64,000 nt of DNA from AP-15 sp963789025 (GTDB lineage Bacteria; Pseudomonadota; Alphaproteobacteria; ATCC43930; CGMCC-115725): assembly GCA_963789025.1 (NCBI GenBank), contig CAWBIT010000005.1, positions 496,001-560,000 of the forward strand. Direction: 5' to 3'. Below are positions 42,797-52,186 of the stretch, in pieces. The notes beneath the pieces were generated by a model. The model saw only the letters and a list, made by a program, of their open reading frames with translations, did not search any database and was not told the origin of the DNA. Numbering within the stretch: position 1 is the stretch's first letter; each line of letters begins with the position of its first letter. A program made the position numbers and the translations under genes.

Positions 42797-43540
42797 ATGC
42801 TGCGGGTCCGCGGCCTGACGATGCGCTACCCCGACGGCAAGGTGGCGCTCGCTGACTTTGATCTGGGCATCGAGGCCGGCGAGCTTGTCGTCGTGCTGGG
42901 CGGCAATGGCAGCGGCAAGACGACCCTGCTGCGTTGCATCTCACGGATGCTCTCGCCGACCGCAGGCGAGATCTGGCTCAACGACACCAACCTGGCCACA
43001 CTATCCGGCGAGCGGTTGCGTCAGGCGCGCCTGCCGCTGGCGATGATCTGGCAGCATGCCAGCCTGGTGCGGCGTCGCAGCGTGCTGAGCAATGTCGCCG
43101 CGGGCGCCCTCGGACGCCATGGCGGGTTGTGGACGGCGCTCGGCGGCCTGCCCGCGGTCGAACACAGCGCCGCCTATGATCATATGAGCGCTGTTGGTCT
43201 CGCTGCCCTCGCCGGACAGCGCGCCGGCACCCTGTCCGGCGGCCAGGCGCAACGAGTCGCGATTGCCCGCGCGCTCGCCCAGCGCCCGCAGGTGCTGCTC
43301 GCGGACGAGCCGGTGGCGAGCCTGGACCCCGAAGCCGCCGACGACATCATGCGCCTGCTGCGCCACCTCGCTGCGCACGAGCACCTCGCCGTGTTGTGCG
43401 TGTTGCATCAGGTCGAGCTGGCCTATTCGTATGCCGACCGTGTTGTCGGTATTCGCGACGGCACGATCGCTTTTGATCGGCCATGTGCGGAGCTGTCGCG
43501 CGACGCGGTGCGTCAGCTTTATCTAAATGAGGCCGCTTGA
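42797..43540 (+). CDS. phnC: Phosphonate-type ABC transporter ATP-binding protein
   Basis: A 247-residue ATPase: Walker A GGNGSGKTTLLR, signature LSGGQAQRVAIARALAQRP, Walker B VLLADEPVASLDPEAADDIM and the switch His in VLHQVELAYSYADRVVGI. It powers uptake through PhnE. Its stop overlaps the phnE TTG start as TTGA. The gene begins 28 bases after phnD. Confidence 0.93.
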   Translation: MLRVRGLTMRYPDGKVALADFDLGIEAGELVVVLGGNGSGKTTLLRCISRMLSPTAGEIWLNDTNLATLSGERLRQARLPLAMIWQHASLVRRRSVLSNVAAGALGRHGGLWTALGGLPAVEHSAAYDHMSAVGLAALAGQRAGTLSGGQAQRVAIARALAQRPQVLLADEPVASLDPEAADDIMRLLRHLAAHEHLAVLCVLHQVELAYSYADRVVGIRDGTIAFDRPCAELSRDAVRQLYLNEAA

Positions 43541-44346
43541 GCCTCGATACGGCGGCCCCGCAACTCGCCGAGCGCAGCTGGTCCGGAGCGGTCAGCCTGG
43601 CGCTGCGCCTCGTGCTGGTGCTGGCGCTGCTGGCAATCGTTATACAGGCGGCGATCGTCGTGCGCGCCCGGCCGCAGGATTTGATCACCGGCGCCTACGG
43701 CATGGCCGACATCATTCGGCGCGCGATGCCGCCCGATTTCGGCAAGATCGACATGGTGTGGTGGCCGGCGCTCGAAACCATCGACCTCGGCATTTTCGGC
43801 ACCCTCGGCGGCATTATCATGGCCCTGCCGCTCGCCATTCTCGCCGCCGCAAATGTGACGCCGTCGCGTTTCCTCTATTATGCCGCAAGGGGCGTGATCG
43901 GCTTTGCCCGCGCCGTGCCTGACCTGGTCTGGGCGTTGCTGTTCGTCACCGCCGTGGGGCTTGGGCCGTTTCCGGGCGCCCTAGCGCTCTCGGTTCACTC
44001 GATCGGCATGCTCGGACGCCTGTTCGCCGAGACGATCGAGCATATGGACATGGCGCCGATCGATGCACTTACCTTGACGGGTGCCCGCCGCGTGCAGGTC
44101 TTCACCCATGGCGTCATCCCCTCCGTCCTGCCGTCGCTGCTCGGGATCGCGCTTTATCGGCTCGACGAGAACATCCGCTCGTCACTCGTACTCGGCTTTG
44201 TCGGCGCCGGCGGGATTGGTTTCGAGCTGCTGTCGGCGATGAGCCTCTTTCAATACCAGCTCGTTTCGCTGCTGCTGATCGTCACCTTTGTCATCGTGGT
44301 TGCCGCCGAGCGCCTTTCAGCGCTGCTCCGCGCCCGCCTCGGGTGA
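43537..44346 (+). CDS. phnE: Phosphonate-type ABC transporter permease
   Basis: A 269-residue permease with six or so membrane helices; the EAA loop facing the ATPase reads EHMDMAPIDALTLTGARRVQ, and the PhnE-type core includes ALETIDLGIFGTLGGIIMAL and GFVGAGGIGFELLSAMSLFQ. It starts at TTG 43537, sharing bases with the phnC stop. Only one permease gene is present. No carbon-phosphorus lyase or phosphite dehydrogenase gene follows, so the imported compound must be processed by enzymes elsewhere. Confidence 0.92.
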   Translation: MSLDTAAPQLAERSWSGAVSLALRLVLVLALLAIVIQAAIVVRARPQDLITGAYGMADIIRRAMPPDFGKIDMVWWPALETIDLGIFGTLGGIIMALPLAILAAANVTPSRFLYYAARGVIGFARAVPDLVWALLFVTAVGLGPFPGALALSVHSIGMLGRLFAETIEHMDMAPIDALTLTGARRVQVFTHGVIPSVLPSLLGIALYRLDENIRSSLVLGFVGAGGIGFELLSAMSLFQYQLVSLLLIVTFVIVVAAERLSALLRARLG

Positions 44347-44511
44347 GGGAAGCAGATGGCGAGGTACGCGGTGTCATCTAAGGTCATGCAATTGCCATTT
44401 TCTCACTGTACACTCCTGAGCATCGACGGCGTTGAGGGGGTGTAAGATTGCGACGAGGGAGTTGCCGATACCTGATCTCGACCTGATAAAACAGGTGCAA
44501 CAGGAGCCATG

Positions 44512-45175
44512 ATGGATTTTGATCCGGCGGAAATCGCCTACGTGCCGACCACGGGCGTGCGTCGCATCCATGAGACGCCGCTCGTCCCGGCGAGCGACCG
44601 TACCCTGGACGGGTACGGATGCCTCGTCGACGCGCCGGAGAGCTTCCCGATCGAAATCGTCCGTTGGCCCGCTCAAGGCTGGCGACCCGTCGACGAGAAT
44701 TCGGGCGATCAGGGCGGGGTCACCGAAGGAGTGTTCGAGTTCTGGTGGAAAGGCGAAACGCTTTACGCTCGGAACAACGCCGTCGGCGACAGCTACCTCT
44801 TCGCCTGGAGCAACTGGCCGGAAGAGGCGGCCACCGATGGCCCGGCAAAAATGCGGCAACAGGCGCTGGTGTGGCGCGCCAATTACCACCCCGACGGCGG
44901 TCAGCTGTTCTTTCCGTTGCATGGCGAGAGTTCTCGTCGTGCCGCTCGCCCTGCCGGGTGACGATGTGACGCCAGAGCAGTTCGTTAGTTTCTGGTGTGA
45001 CGGCAGCCGCGGACTTTATATACATCCGAACATTTGGCACGGGGCGGTTGTGCCGCTCGATGACCGTGCCGAGCTCTTGGACCGACAGGGCCGGGTCCAC
45101 GCCCGTGTATCGGTCGATTTCGCAAAGGAATTCGGCTGCTACCTCGCAGTGCCGCTCCGACGGCCCCATCCGTAG
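44512..45175 (+). pseudogene. Ureidoglycolate lyase (AllA)-family gene with a frameshift
   Basis: From ATG 44512 (after GGAG) the frame gives MDFDPAEIAYVPTTGVRRIH and continues to GGQLFFPLHGE near 44930. It then runs to a stop at 44959-44961. One base removed from GAGAGTTCTCGTCG would join it to VLVVPLALPGDDVTPEQF and on through DGSRGLYIHPNIWHGAVVPL to 45175, the expected second half of the cupin-like AllA fold. AllA cleaves ureidoglycolate to glyoxylate and urea. Either the gene is recently dead or the base is a sequencing error; the rest is well preserved. Confidence 0.7.
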
Positions 45176-45253
45176 CGCGGACGAAGAACGGCGCTGGCTT
45201 GACGCGTCTGGGCGGGCCATCCACTTCTAGCCCGGCAGTCAACGCGGTCAGCT

Positions 45254-46285
45254 ATGTCTACACCTCCTTCGTCATGGCCGGACTTCGGGCAGGAACATCG
45301 CCCGCTGCCTGTGGATGCCAGGATCACGTTCGAGCATGACGGAGAGGCATCGCCGCCTCTGCGCCATCCAGAGAAGGCCCGCAATCCCGATAGCCCGATC
45401 CCGCGCAAGCCCGATTGGCTGCGCGTCAAAGCGCCGGTTTCGCCGGAATACCAGGCGACGCGGCGGCTGCTGCGCGAACTCGCCCTCAACACGGTATGTG
45501 AGGAGGCGGGCTGCCCGAATATCGCCGAGTGCTGGAAGCAGAAGCATGCGACGGTGATGATCCTCGGCCGGGTGTGCACGCGCGCCTGCACCTTCTGCAA
45601 TGTCGCAACCGGCCGGCCCGATCTGCTCGATCCGCATGAGCCCGAGCGGGTCGCCGAGGCAATCGCGTCACTCGGCCTCTCGCACGTCGTCGTCACCTCG
45701 GTCGACCGCGACGATCTCGACGATGGCGGCGCCCGGCATTTCGCGCAGACCATCACGGCAATCCGCGCCGCCGCTCCCGGCACGACGATCGAGGTGTTGA
45801 CCCCCGATTTCCTGCGCAAGGAGGGGGCGCTCGAAACCGTCGTCGCCGCCAAGCCGGATGTCTTCAACCACAACCTCGAGACGGTGCCGCGGCTGTATGG
45901 CGAAGTACGGCTGGGGGCCCGCTATTTCCATTCATTGCGGCTGCTTGATCAGGCCAAGCGGCTCGATCCGGCGCTCTTCACAAAATCGGGAATCATGGTC
46001 GGGCTCGGCGAGGACAAGGGCGAGGTATTGCAAGTCATGGACGATCTGCGCTCCGCGGACGTCGATTTTCTGACCATCGGGCAATACCTTCAGCCGACCC
46101 CAAAGCATCATGCCATAGCGCGTTTCGTGACGCCGGACGAGTTCCGCAGCTATGCCACCTTCGCGGCGGCCAAGGGTTTTCTCTTGGCCTCGGCCTCGCC
46201 GCTAACCCGGTCGTCCCACCATGCGGGGGAGGATTTCGCGCGGTTGCGCGCCGCGCGCGCCATTAGGCTCGCCGCTACCGGCTAG
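45254..46285 (+). CDS. lipA: Lipoyl synthase
   Basis: A 343-residue radical SAM enzyme inserting two sulfurs into octanoyl groups on lipoyl domains. The auxiliary-cluster Cys set is CEEAGCPNIAECW, the SAM-cluster motif is CTRACTFCNV, and HNLETVPRLYGEVR and the closing SPLTRSSHHAGEDF are standard. The first 50 or so residues are a longer N-terminal extension than in many LipA proteins. It works with LipB (2 kb) on PdhB and PdhC. RatA/Coq10-like gene follows after 10 bases. Confidence 0.96.
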   Translation: MSTPPSSWPDFGQEHRPLPVDARITFEHDGEASPPLRHPEKARNPDSPIPRKPDWLRVKAPVSPEYQATRRLLRELALNTVCEEAGCPNIAECWKQKHATVMILGRVCTRACTFCNVATGRPDLLDPHEPERVAEAIASLGLSHVVVTSVDRDDLDDGGARHFAQTITAIRAAAPGTTIEVLTPDFLRKEGALETVVAAKPDVFNHNLETVPRLYGEVRLGARYFHSLRLLDQAKRLDPALFTKSGIMVGLGEDKGEVLQVMDDLRSADVDFLTIGQYLQPTPKHHAIARFVTPDEFRSYATFAAAKGFLLASASPLTRSSHHAGEDFARLRAARAIRLAATG

Positions 46286-46295
46286 GCCCACCGCA

Positions 46296-46760
46296 ATGCC
46301 GACCCATGCGGAAGAGCGTGTGCTCCCCTACACGCCCGAGCAGCTTTTCGACCTGGTCGCCGACATCGAGCGCTATCCCGAATTTCTTCCCTGGTGCGTC
46401 GGCGCCCGCATCAAAGAGCGCCGGCCCGATCTGGTCGTCGCCGATCTGATCATTGGGTTTCGCATGTTTCGCGAGCGGTTTACCTCGCGAGTGTCGCTCT
46501 CCCCGCCGGGGCGTATCGATGTTACCTATGCCGAGGGGCCGTTCCGCTACTTGAACAACCACTGGAGTTTCACCCCGGTCGCCGGGGGCTGCCGGATCGG
46601 CTTTTTTGTCGATTTCGAATTCAAGTCGCGTCTGTTGCAGAGGCTGATCGAGGTGCTGTTCGGCGAAGCCGTCCGCCGCATGGTCGGCGCCTTTGAAAAG
46701 CGCGCACGCGACCTCTACGGCGCCCCGTCCCAGCGTGACGCCGACCAGCCTGCAACCTGA
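46296..46760 (+). CDS. RatA/Coq10-type START-domain protein
   Basis: A 154-residue protein of the polyketide-cyclase/START fold: LPYTPEQLFDLVADIERYPE, WCVGARI, RFTSRVSLSPPGRIDV and FVDFEFKSRLLQRLIEVLFG are close to alphaproteobacterial Coq10-like proteins. The family binds ubiquinone and aids respiration in mitochondria; in Escherichia coli RatA was also described as a ribosome-association factor. Location directly behind lipA is conserved. ATG 46296 is chosen over 46221, which lies inside lipA. Confidence 0.88.
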   Translation: MPTHAEERVLPYTPEQLFDLVADIERYPEFLPWCVGARIKERRPDLVVADLIIGFRMFRERFTSRVSLSPPGRIDVTYAEGPFRYLNNHWSFTPVAGGCRIGFFVDFEFKSRLLQRLIEVLFGEAVRRMVGAFEKRARDLYGAPSQRDADQPAT

Positions 46761-47197
46761 ATCAATCAGACCTGATGCCGAGGGGGCGCGCGCGAGTGAG
46801 ACCGAGGAATGCGATGCGCTTGGAATCGCTCCGCTTCGCACACACACAGCCGTTTCGCGGAAGTATCGCACCTCCTTTCGGCCAGACTCTGCGGAAACTA
46901 GACGATTTCAAATTGTTGGATCCGATGATTTCTCGATGATTGACCACCACCTGTTCCCTGTGCTACGAAATTTCGAACTATAATCCTCGTTTCGCGATAC
47001 AGAAGCTTTGATCCCTTTTTCGCATGTTCGCCAATGATGGGAATTGAGTTTTAAATCTTGAATGGCCGCTTATAAAAAGCTTCAGCAGTGATCTCGTGAT
47101 TATCGGGATCTCGCTCTGTCACTTGTGAGCTTGGGCAAATATCGCGGCTGGGGAACTGAACTTCCACCCATTCGGCTTTTTGTGGAGAACTAAATCG
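46761..47197. other. AT-richer intergenic stretch before the envelope genes
   Basis: No gene is supported. The sequence becomes clearly less GC-rich here. A TATAAT hexamer occurs at 46979-46984, but a matching -35 at the right distance is weak (TTCCCT at 46954-46959, 19 bases away). The right end has TGGAGAAC, the likely ribosome-binding site for the next gene. This base shift marks the left edge of the 47-52 kb region. Confidence 0.45.
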
Positions 47198-49120
47198 GTG
47201 AGCGCGACAGCAGGCATCATATACCTGATGGTCGTCACTCTCGGCGGTTGGCTGATGGTGCCCCGTCAGGGCGCGTTATCGCCGGCAGATCTCTTGATAT
47301 GTAGGCTTATTACAGGTTTCGCGCTTTTCTTCTTCGGGTTTGAAGTGCCGGCTGCTATCGGATTATTCATTCCCGGCAACTGGATGACTTTCGCTAACTC
47401 TATGCCATTCGTTCTGGCGGTTGCGGTCGTGGGATGCGTCTGGTCGCATCGCCATCCACCGGTTTCCCTGAGCCAAGCGAACCCGTCCACCAATCAGTCA
47501 TCGGTGCTGCCATTCGACCCAACGGCCCGGCTCGTCATTGCGCTAGTGGGAGGTGGATTTCTCCTGCTGGCAGGACTTCTGGTCATTGGTTTCCCACGTG
47601 GTTACGAGGCGAACGCCTACCATCTCCCCAATGCAGTTAATTTCTTTCGCGATGGTTCGTTGCAGATTTGGGACGCGACGTTTTTGCATACGTACCCAGC
47701 CGATGCGAGCCTCTGGAATGGGTTTTGGTTACGGCTTCTGCCGGAGCGCGTTGTATCAGTTGTAAATCTGCCGTTTCTCGGCCTATGCGTCCTATTGCTG
47801 TACCGGCTCTGCCGATACTCGGGCGCCGACCGCTCCGCGGCGGCGCTGATCTCGTGTGGCATCACGACGATCCCGTTGTTCGGGTTCTGCTCGGCGGAAT
47901 TGGGGGCCGATGTCGCGGGCGTCGCCTTTTCACTCGCGGCGCTCTGGCTGGCCCTATCCCGACCGCAGCTGTTCCCGAGTTGGCCGGTGCTCGCCGGGGC
48001 GGCGAGCGGGCTCGCCTACGGCTACAAACCATTGCATCTCGTGGGGGCTGTGCTCGTTGGGCTGCTGATCCTTTTTGGCCGAGCGCCCTTGGTGCAGATG
48101 CGACCGAGCGGAGCCACTCGAGTGTGGCAGAGCGCAACTTTCGCAGCTGCTTTTCTGGCGTTGGCCGGGATTTGGCTGTTGCGTAACCAGGTACAACTGG
48201 GAAACCCCCTTTACCCGATCCCGCTGGGGGGTCTGCCGAGCATTCTCGGGTTCACCTCTGCGCCGGACTGGCCCTACGATGAGATGAAATATGCCGAACT
48301 CGAATGGGTCCCTGCTTCTTGGCAATGGCTGCTCTATCCGTGGGTCGAAGGCCATAGATTGCACCAGAACTTCAAGTTCAGCTCGGGGCTGGGGCCGTTT
48401 TTCGCGGCTACGGTTCCGGTCGCCTGGATCCTATGGAGCGCTCTGCTGGTACGCGAGCCCTGGCATCGCGTTCTAAATGACGGCGACCGCACCGCACGAA
48501 TTCTATACATCTGCGGAACGATCGTATTTCTGGCGTGGTGGTTCTCGGGCTCCCGCCAGCCGCGTTATTTCATGGTGGGGATTGTCGAGCTGCTTCCATT
48601 GGCGGCGGTCCTGCTGGCGAGCACTTCCGGCCGGCTGCGGCGAGGGTACGAGGCGACGATGGCGCTGGGAATCTTATTCATGCTCCTCGTGCTCGTTGTC
48701 AATATAGGTGTCGAGGAGGGTTCATTACTGAAGCTCGGTCGGTTGCCGACCCGAGCGGAGACGTTCGAATATCCGCCGCGGATCGACGATTTACCTGACG
48801 GCTCTGTCGTTCTAGACCTCGTCAGCCGCCCGGTGCACTATCAACTCTATGGAGCGCGCCTTACCAACCGGGTGGTCAGCTACCCGGAAGCGGTTCGGCT
48901 TTTCCAAGAAGGCGGCATTTGGAATCTGCGGGCGGCCGAACTCCGCCGCTTGGGTGTGACCTACGCTTATGCGGTGGGCGTTCCCACGCTCGCACCCGGA
49001 TGCGTGCGCCTCGAGCCTGACGCGCAGCTCGACCGCAACCCGTTCAACAACGAGCCGTTCGCCGAACCGCGAGTTCTATACCGCGTCATCGATGATTGTC
49101 CCGCCTCTGCCTCGCACTAG
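47198..49120 (+). CDS. Large polytopic membrane protein, possible GT-C-type glycosyltransferase
   Basis: About 640 residues with roughly twelve membrane helices. The loop PRGYEANAYHLPNAVNFFRD after the third helix and RNQVQLGNPLYPIPLGGLP further on are like loops of dolichol-mannose-type or ArnT-like GT-C enzymes, which often have an acidic pair in the first large loop; that pair is not obvious here. The C-terminal 110 residues (TRAETFEYPPRIDDLPDG onward) look soluble. It may move sugars from a lipid carrier. Start: GTG 47198 after TGGAG; a TTG at 47180 is an alternative. Transcribed towards the convergent HpnL-like gene. Confidence 0.65.
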   Translation: MSATAGIIYLMVVTLGGWLMVPRQGALSPADLLICRLITGFALFFFGFEVPAAIGLFIPGNWMTFANSMPFVLAVAVVGCVWSHRHPPVSLSQANPSTNQSSVLPFDPTARLVIALVGGGFLLLAGLLVIGFPRGYEANAYHLPNAVNFFRDGSLQIWDATFLHTYPADASLWNGFWLRLLPERVVSVVNLPFLGLCVLLLYRLCRYSGADRSAAALISCGITTIPLFGFCSAELGADVAGVAFSLAALWLALSRPQLFPSWPVLAGAASGLAYGYKPLHLVGAVLVGLLILFGRAPLVQMRPSGATRVWQSATFAAAFLALAGIWLLRNQVQLGNPLYPIPLGGLPSILGFTSAPDWPYDEMKYAELEWVPASWQWLLYPWVEGHRLHQNFKFSSGLGPFFAATVPVAWILWSALLVREPWHRVLNDGDRTARILYICGTIVFLAWWFSGSRQPRYFMVGIVELLPLAAVLLASTSGRLRRGYEATMALGILFMLLVLVVNIGVEEGSLLKLGRLPTRAETFEYPPRIDDLPDGSVVLDLVSRPVHYQLYGARLTNRVVSYPEAVRLFQEGGIWNLRAAELRRLGVTYAYAVGVPTLAPGCVRLEPDAQLDRNPFNNEPFAEPRVLYRVIDDCPASASH

Positions 49121-49166
49121 CCCGAGAATTTGGGTGTGCATGCGGGCACATGGCCATAGGATCTTT

Positions 49167-50156
49167 TCACCGGGGCCCGCTCCGATCGGAGACTGATGTG
49201 CTGCGCCGCCACAAGCGCCCGCCCTCGGCAACTTGCCAGGTGCCGAGCGCGGGCAGTCCGATCACGAGGTCGCGCGCCCGCTTCAAGAGCGAAATAGCGA
49301 GCGCCATTTCCGGTGTCAGCCCGAATGCCGCGCCGATCAGTATATACGCTCCTTCCTGCACGCCAACGGCGTTGGGGATCGCAAACGCGACCGTTCGGAT
49401 GGCATAGAGCAAACTTTCTATGACCAGCACAGTCGGAAAGCCGAACGGGACGCCGGCAAGCCGCAGCGCGATCCAAACCTCGACGGCGCTGAGCATCCAA
49501 CACGCGAGGTGCAAAACAAATCCGCCCCACAAGCCGGCGCTGCGTTGATAGGTCTCGGCAAGCGCCGCGTGGACGGCGGCCACGCCGGAAACGGTCCGCT
49601 CCGCCCAACCCCGTCCCAGCATCCGCGCAAATCGATCAAAGAATGCGAAGCCATGCCGCTGGATGACGACAAAGGCGATTGCGAAGAGCCCGGTTGCAGT
49701 CAGGCCTAACGCCACGGGCAGCGACACCGGCATACCGGGCCGAAGATCGACGAGCAAAATCAAGCCGATGGCCATGTAGACCAGCTTGGCGAAAAATTCG
49801 AGGGTCAGGTCGACCATGGTGGTCGCCGCGGCGACCGATCCCGGCACACCGGCCAGCGCGACGGCGCGGGCCCCCAGAACGCAGCCCCCCATTTGAGATA
49901 CCGGCAGTACTTCGGACCCGGCATCGCGGATCAGACGCCCCCATATGAATACCCAAACCTGCGCCCCGGGCACGAGCAGCCGCCAGGCGATCCCTTCGAG
50001 CGAGATCACCACCAAATAAATCACGCAAATCGCCGAAAAGCCAGCCCAACCGATCGCGCGCAGCGATCTGACCACGGCGCCAGCCCCGAAATACCCGACG
50101 AGTGCCCCGATCATTGCCAGCCCTATAATGGCGGCAATGATCGGAATGACTTTCAT
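49167..50156 (-). CDS. HpnL-like flippase-family membrane protein (LPG synthase TM domain)
   Basis: A 329-residue protein with about eight helices. GWAGFSAICVIYLVVISLEG, RDAGSEVLPVSQMGGCVLGA and FAIPNAVGVQEGAYILIGAA are typical of the UPF0104/HpnL family, related to the membrane part of lysylphosphatidylglycerol synthase. HpnL proteins occur with hopanoid genes in alphaproteobacteria and are thought to move lipids across the inner membrane. No hopanoid cyclase is in this window. ATG 50156 is preferred to 50207. Confidence 0.82.
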   Translation of the reverse strand: MKVIPIIAAIIGLAMIGALVGYFGAGAVVRSLRAIGWAGFSAICVIYLVVISLEGIAWRLLVPGAQVWVFIWGRLIRDAGSEVLPVSQMGGCVLGARAVALAGVPGSVAAATTMVDLTLEFFAKLVYMAIGLILLVDLRPGMPVSLPVALGLTATGLFAIAFVVIQRHGFAFFDRFARMLGRGWAERTVSGVAAVHAALAETYQRSAGLWGGFVLHLACWMLSAVEVWIALRLAGVPFGFPTVLVIESLLYAIRTVAFAIPNAVGVQEGAYILIGAAFGLTPEMALAISLLKRARDLVIGLPALGTWQVAEGGRLWRRSTSVSDRSGPR

Positions 50157-50507
50157 GAGATTACGCCCGTTCAAAGCGTCATGGGCCCGGCATTGCGTGG
50201 ATTGCACGAATCAGTAGCGCCGCTGTCACCCCGCATTGCTACCCAAAGAGGCCAGGAAATCGTAGCATACCGGGTGGCGAGGCACGAGCGGGCAGCGGTG
50301 TAACTAATCAGGCCATTGTTGCCGAGGTTCGATGTCGAATAGAACTCTCACATATTGCGGTCGGAAGGTTGTCGCAATCGCAAGCAGATGCGGGCTTTTT
50401 TCTTGACCTGAGAGGCAGGTGGGTACACTTTTTGCGAGCGTGTCTCAAGGCTCCCTCGGGGCCTTCACAAGTGCCACAAATTAACTCTGGCGCGTTGGGC
50501 TGGGCCG
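50157..50507. other. Divergent promoter region between the HpnL-like and phosphatase-fold genes
   Basis: No gene. A weak promoter for the right-hand gene may be TTGACC at about 50403 with TACACT 15 bases downstream. The left half must hold the promoter of the HpnL-like gene. Pyrimidine-rich GGGCTTTTTTCTTG stands before the -35 candidate. Confidence 0.4.
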
Positions 50508-51932
50508 ATGGCGAAGATTCTTCTGCTGGAATTTAACGAAATTTGTCCGCCGCTCCTGAGGAGGTGGATGGCGCAGGGGAAGCTTCCGAATTTTACTGCT
50601 CTCTACAATTCCTCCCAAGTGTTTACCAGCATAGCTGATGTCTCCGAGCCCGACTATCTGGAACCGTGGATTCAGTGGTATTCAATTCATACCGGCCTGC
50701 CCTATGATGAGCATAAGGTTTTCTACCTGACGGACGGCCCCAAAGCCGATCATTCCGACATATGGCGCCGCCTCGCCGGCCTCGGCAAGTCGGTGATGAA
50801 TTGCGGCAGCATGAATGCCCGAGCCTTGGCCGGCGCCGGCGTGTTCTATCTTCCTGACCCCTGGTGCAACAACCAGCCCGCCTGGCCGACCGAAATCGAG
50901 GTATTCAAGACTGTAATGGCCAAATTGGTTCAGGAAAGTACGAGGGGCGCGGCACTCGGCGTAACCGAGTGGCTGTCGTTCGTGACGTTCTTGCTCCGCC
51001 ACGGTCTCGCGGCGGACACAGTTCGAGCGATATTGGCGCAGCTCGGCAGCGAGCTGCTTTCGCAGGCAGACGTCAAGTGGCGGCGGGTAGCGCTTGCGGA
51101 CCGCCTGCAGTTCGATTTGTTCCGGCATTACTATCGCCGAATGCGCCCCGATTTTGCGACCTTCTTCATCAATAGCACCGCTCATCTGCAACATGCATAT
51201 TGGCGTCACATGGACCCCGACGCGTTTCCGCTGAAGCCGGCGAAGGACGAGATTGAGAGCTATGGCGATGCGGTCTTGTTTGGATACCGGTCTATGGATG
51301 CCCTGCTCCGGCGGTTCCTCGCTTTGGCGCAGGCGGATACCACCATCATCCTTTGCTCGGCACTTAGCCAGCAGCCGTTCTTAACGCGCGAGGGGAGGGG
51401 TGGCCAGCATTTTTACCGATTGCGCGATGTTCCGCATTTTCTCCAACTGCTCGATATCGCGCCCCGCATCGTCGAGCCGGTAATGACCCATCAATATCGT
51501 CTCCGGTTCGCCGATGGTGCCGCGGCCGAGAAAGCGCTTGCTCTCCTCAGACAATTAAAGCTTGGGCCGCAGACAGTCTTTGAAGCATGCCTTTCCGGCA
51601 CCGATATCCATTTCGGCTGCCAAATATACGATAGGCTCGAGGACAATGGGGAGATAGCCGGAGTGCCCGGGCGCAACGAGCCGCTTTATTTTTTTGACCT
51701 GCTTTATGCGATCGATGCCGTCAAGAGCGCGCGCCATCATCCGGAGGGCGTCCTGTGGCTGCGTACCGGCGAACATGCGGTACACAACGGGCCGGTCTCT
51801 ATTCTCGATATTGCCCCGACGATCTATGATTTGATGGGTGTCGGAAACATCGGCCGCGATGCCGTCCGCGGCGCCAGTCTCGTTACGCATTTCCGCTCCG
51901 GCGGTCGAGCGGAGGAAAAGCGAGTCGCCTGA
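50508..51932 (+). CDS. Alkaline phosphatase-superfamily (phosphodiesterase/sulfatase fold) protein
   Basis: A 474-residue protein opening KILLLEFNEICPPLLRRWMA, with NFINST-like and HLQHAYWRHMD text (FINSTAHLQHAYWRHMDPD) and EHAVHNGPVSILDIAPTIYD near the end. These match the metal-binding parts of type I phosphodiesterase/AlkP-fold proteins, where D and H in the HLQH...D and D-I-A-P-T-I-Y-D segments bind metals. The nucleophile Ser/Thr normally near the N-terminal metal Asp is replaced by an unusual EFNEICP segment, so catalysis is doubtful. No signal peptide; probably a cytoplasmic or membrane-associated phosphotransfer protein in envelope synthesis. Confidence 0.7.
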   Translation: MAKILLLEFNEICPPLLRRWMAQGKLPNFTALYNSSQVFTSIADVSEPDYLEPWIQWYSIHTGLPYDEHKVFYLTDGPKADHSDIWRRLAGLGKSVMNCGSMNARALAGAGVFYLPDPWCNNQPAWPTEIEVFKTVMAKLVQESTRGAALGVTEWLSFVTFLLRHGLAADTVRAILAQLGSELLSQADVKWRRVALADRLQFDLFRHYYRRMRPDFATFFINSTAHLQHAYWRHMDPDAFPLKPAKDEIESYGDAVLFGYRSMDALLRRFLALAQADTTIILCSALSQQPFLTREGRGGQHFYRLRDVPHFLQLLDIAPRIVEPVMTHQYRLRFADGAAAEKALALLRQLKLGPQTVFEACLSGTDIHFGCQIYDRLEDNGEIAGVPGRNEPLYFFDLLYAIDAVKSARHHPEGVLWLRTGEHAVHNGPVSILDIAPTIYDLMGVGNIGRDAVRGASLVTHFRSGGRAEEKRVA

Positions 51933-52186
51933 CCGGCGCGTGCTAATGCCCTCTTTCACCCGACACCTCCAGATGTTCTAGATGCCCGCGTACCTGTTCA
52001 GGATTTTCCGGATCAAACCAAATCCCTCAAGGCGCCTCTGCCTGGTCCGCCAACCGCACCCGCCGCTGGTAACCTGTTATTACAGTAAAAAACAGGAGGA
52101 GACCGGTTTGGCCGCGGAATCCGGCGCTGTTCATAAAACAATATAACAGCCAAAAATTCCGCTGATCTCCGCTGTAAACGGCAAAA

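Noticed and set aside
46762..46950. Short frames between the RatA-like gene and the envelope set
   Set aside because: They are low-complexity, lack starts with ribosome-binding sites, and show no domain.
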